From: BJHL01 sp040378885
Lineage (GTDB): Bacteria; Planctomycetota; Phycisphaerae; Phycisphaerales; UBA1924
Assembly: GCA_046316615.1 (NCBI GenBank)
Contig: JBKDAN010000030.1
Span: 13,484-77,483, forward strand
DNA length: 64,000 nt
Reading direction: 5' to 3'
Below, in pieces: positions 63,800-64,000 of the stretch. The notes under the pieces are model-generated. The model was not told the origin of the DNA. It searched no databases and saw only the letters and a list, made by a program, of their open reading frames with translations. Positions within the stretch are counted from its first letter, which is position 1. Each line of letters opens with the position of its first letter. Position numbers and translations under genes: made by a program.

Positions 63800-64000
63800 A
63801 TGCATGCCCTCAGCCCCGATTCTGCTTGCATCACACCAGACATTCTGCGAAAATGCGCACTGGTGGCCCGTCACGAGTCACCAAGTTCCTCTGTTCGCTT
63901 TAAGCGGCGGCAGTTGGGCAGCCAAGTCGAAGGCGACAAAGCCCCCAACGCGCCCGATGATCGAGCGATCACGGACTTGGTCTCAACCGAACCATCCACC
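63800..64000 (+). CDS. possible gene start, truncated by the window edge
   Basis: From the ATG at 63800 the frame is open for 67 codons to the end of the window. The encoded protein begins MHALSPDSACITPDILRK and continues hydrophilic (FKRRQLGSQVEGDKAPN). The mixture of residues looks protein-like. A minus-strand frame entering from the right edge and stopping near 63877 is an alternative, so only one is likely real. No Shine-Dalgarno sequence is visible. Confidence 0.35.
   Translation, partial: MHALSPDSACITPDILRKCALVARHESPSSSVRFKRRQLGSQVEGDKAPNAPDDRAITDLVSTEPST

Noticed and set aside
63391..63903. A 170-residue plus-strand ORF
   Set aside because: Most of it runs through repeat copy C and the rest lacks protein-like composition.

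Overview
The window is about 64 kb of GC-rich bacterial chromosome. It most likely comes from a planctomycete, probably class Phycisphaerae (inference). The support is a mix of features: secreted proteins with a PEP-CTERM-like tail, secreted proteins ending in a recurrent D-x-N/EF-hand-like module, stand-alone H-X9-DG prepilin-like proteins, a DUF1844 protein, a fused SecDF, and a Gram-negative envelope pathway (ADP-heptose epimerase, UDP-xylose synthase, lipoproteins with LspA). Most of the window is dense housekeeping sequence with few hypothetical genes. No rRNA, intact tRNA, CRISPR array or transposase was found.

Layout. Positions 1-973 look like the tail of an integrated element. It ends at a 3' half of tRNA-Leu(TAA) at 974-1027, which is a typical integrase attachment scar. 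From 1.2 to 14.4 kb there is a secreted formylglycine-enzyme-like protein, cinA, a two-component pair, an aldehyde dehydrogenase, birA-nadC, fabI, a basic-tailed unknown protein, and sdhB with an unrelated nucleotidyltransferase gene upstream. From 14.4 to 22.3 kb come sdhA, sdhC, a DUF1844 gene, a SurA-like lipoprotein, a YraN-family protein, a repeat protein and cmk. From 22.5 to 34.1 kb lies a long minus-strand block: plsX-fabH, an exported protein, tgt-yajC-secDF, a LysM protein, hldD and a UDP-xylose synthase gene. From 34.2 to 46.3 kb there are two more secreted proteins with the EF-hand-like tail, a gene split by one in-frame stop, two prepilin-like genes, a sugar ABC permease plus binding protein without an ATPase, an enoyl-CoA hydratase and a one-domain voltage-gated cation channel with an unusual selectivity filter.

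From 46.3 to 55.2 kb there is a five-gene minus-strand operon in which every junction overlaps by 1-4 bases. It encodes a membrane-anchored VWA protein, two exported proteins (one a large helical-repeat protein), a large membrane protein with a J-like N-terminal motif, and a zinc-ribbon protein with a proline-rich tail. It is the best candidate here for an undescribed envelope system. From 55.4 to 60.8 kb there are pyrH, a possible glycosyltransferase, a lipoprotein, lspA, a peroxiredoxin, an OppF-type ATPase and a membrane protein. From 60.9 to 63.6 kb three copies of a long intergenic repeat with a strong hairpin alternate with two genes that look poorer in GC than their surroundings. A truncated gene may begin at 63800.

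Several genes lack a Shine-Dalgarno sequence but have a TAnnnT hexamer ending exactly 5-6 bases before ATG, which suggests leaderless transcripts. Starts were chosen by Shine-Dalgarno match, signal peptide, domain onset or this pattern. All family assignments were made by eye from sequence motifs.
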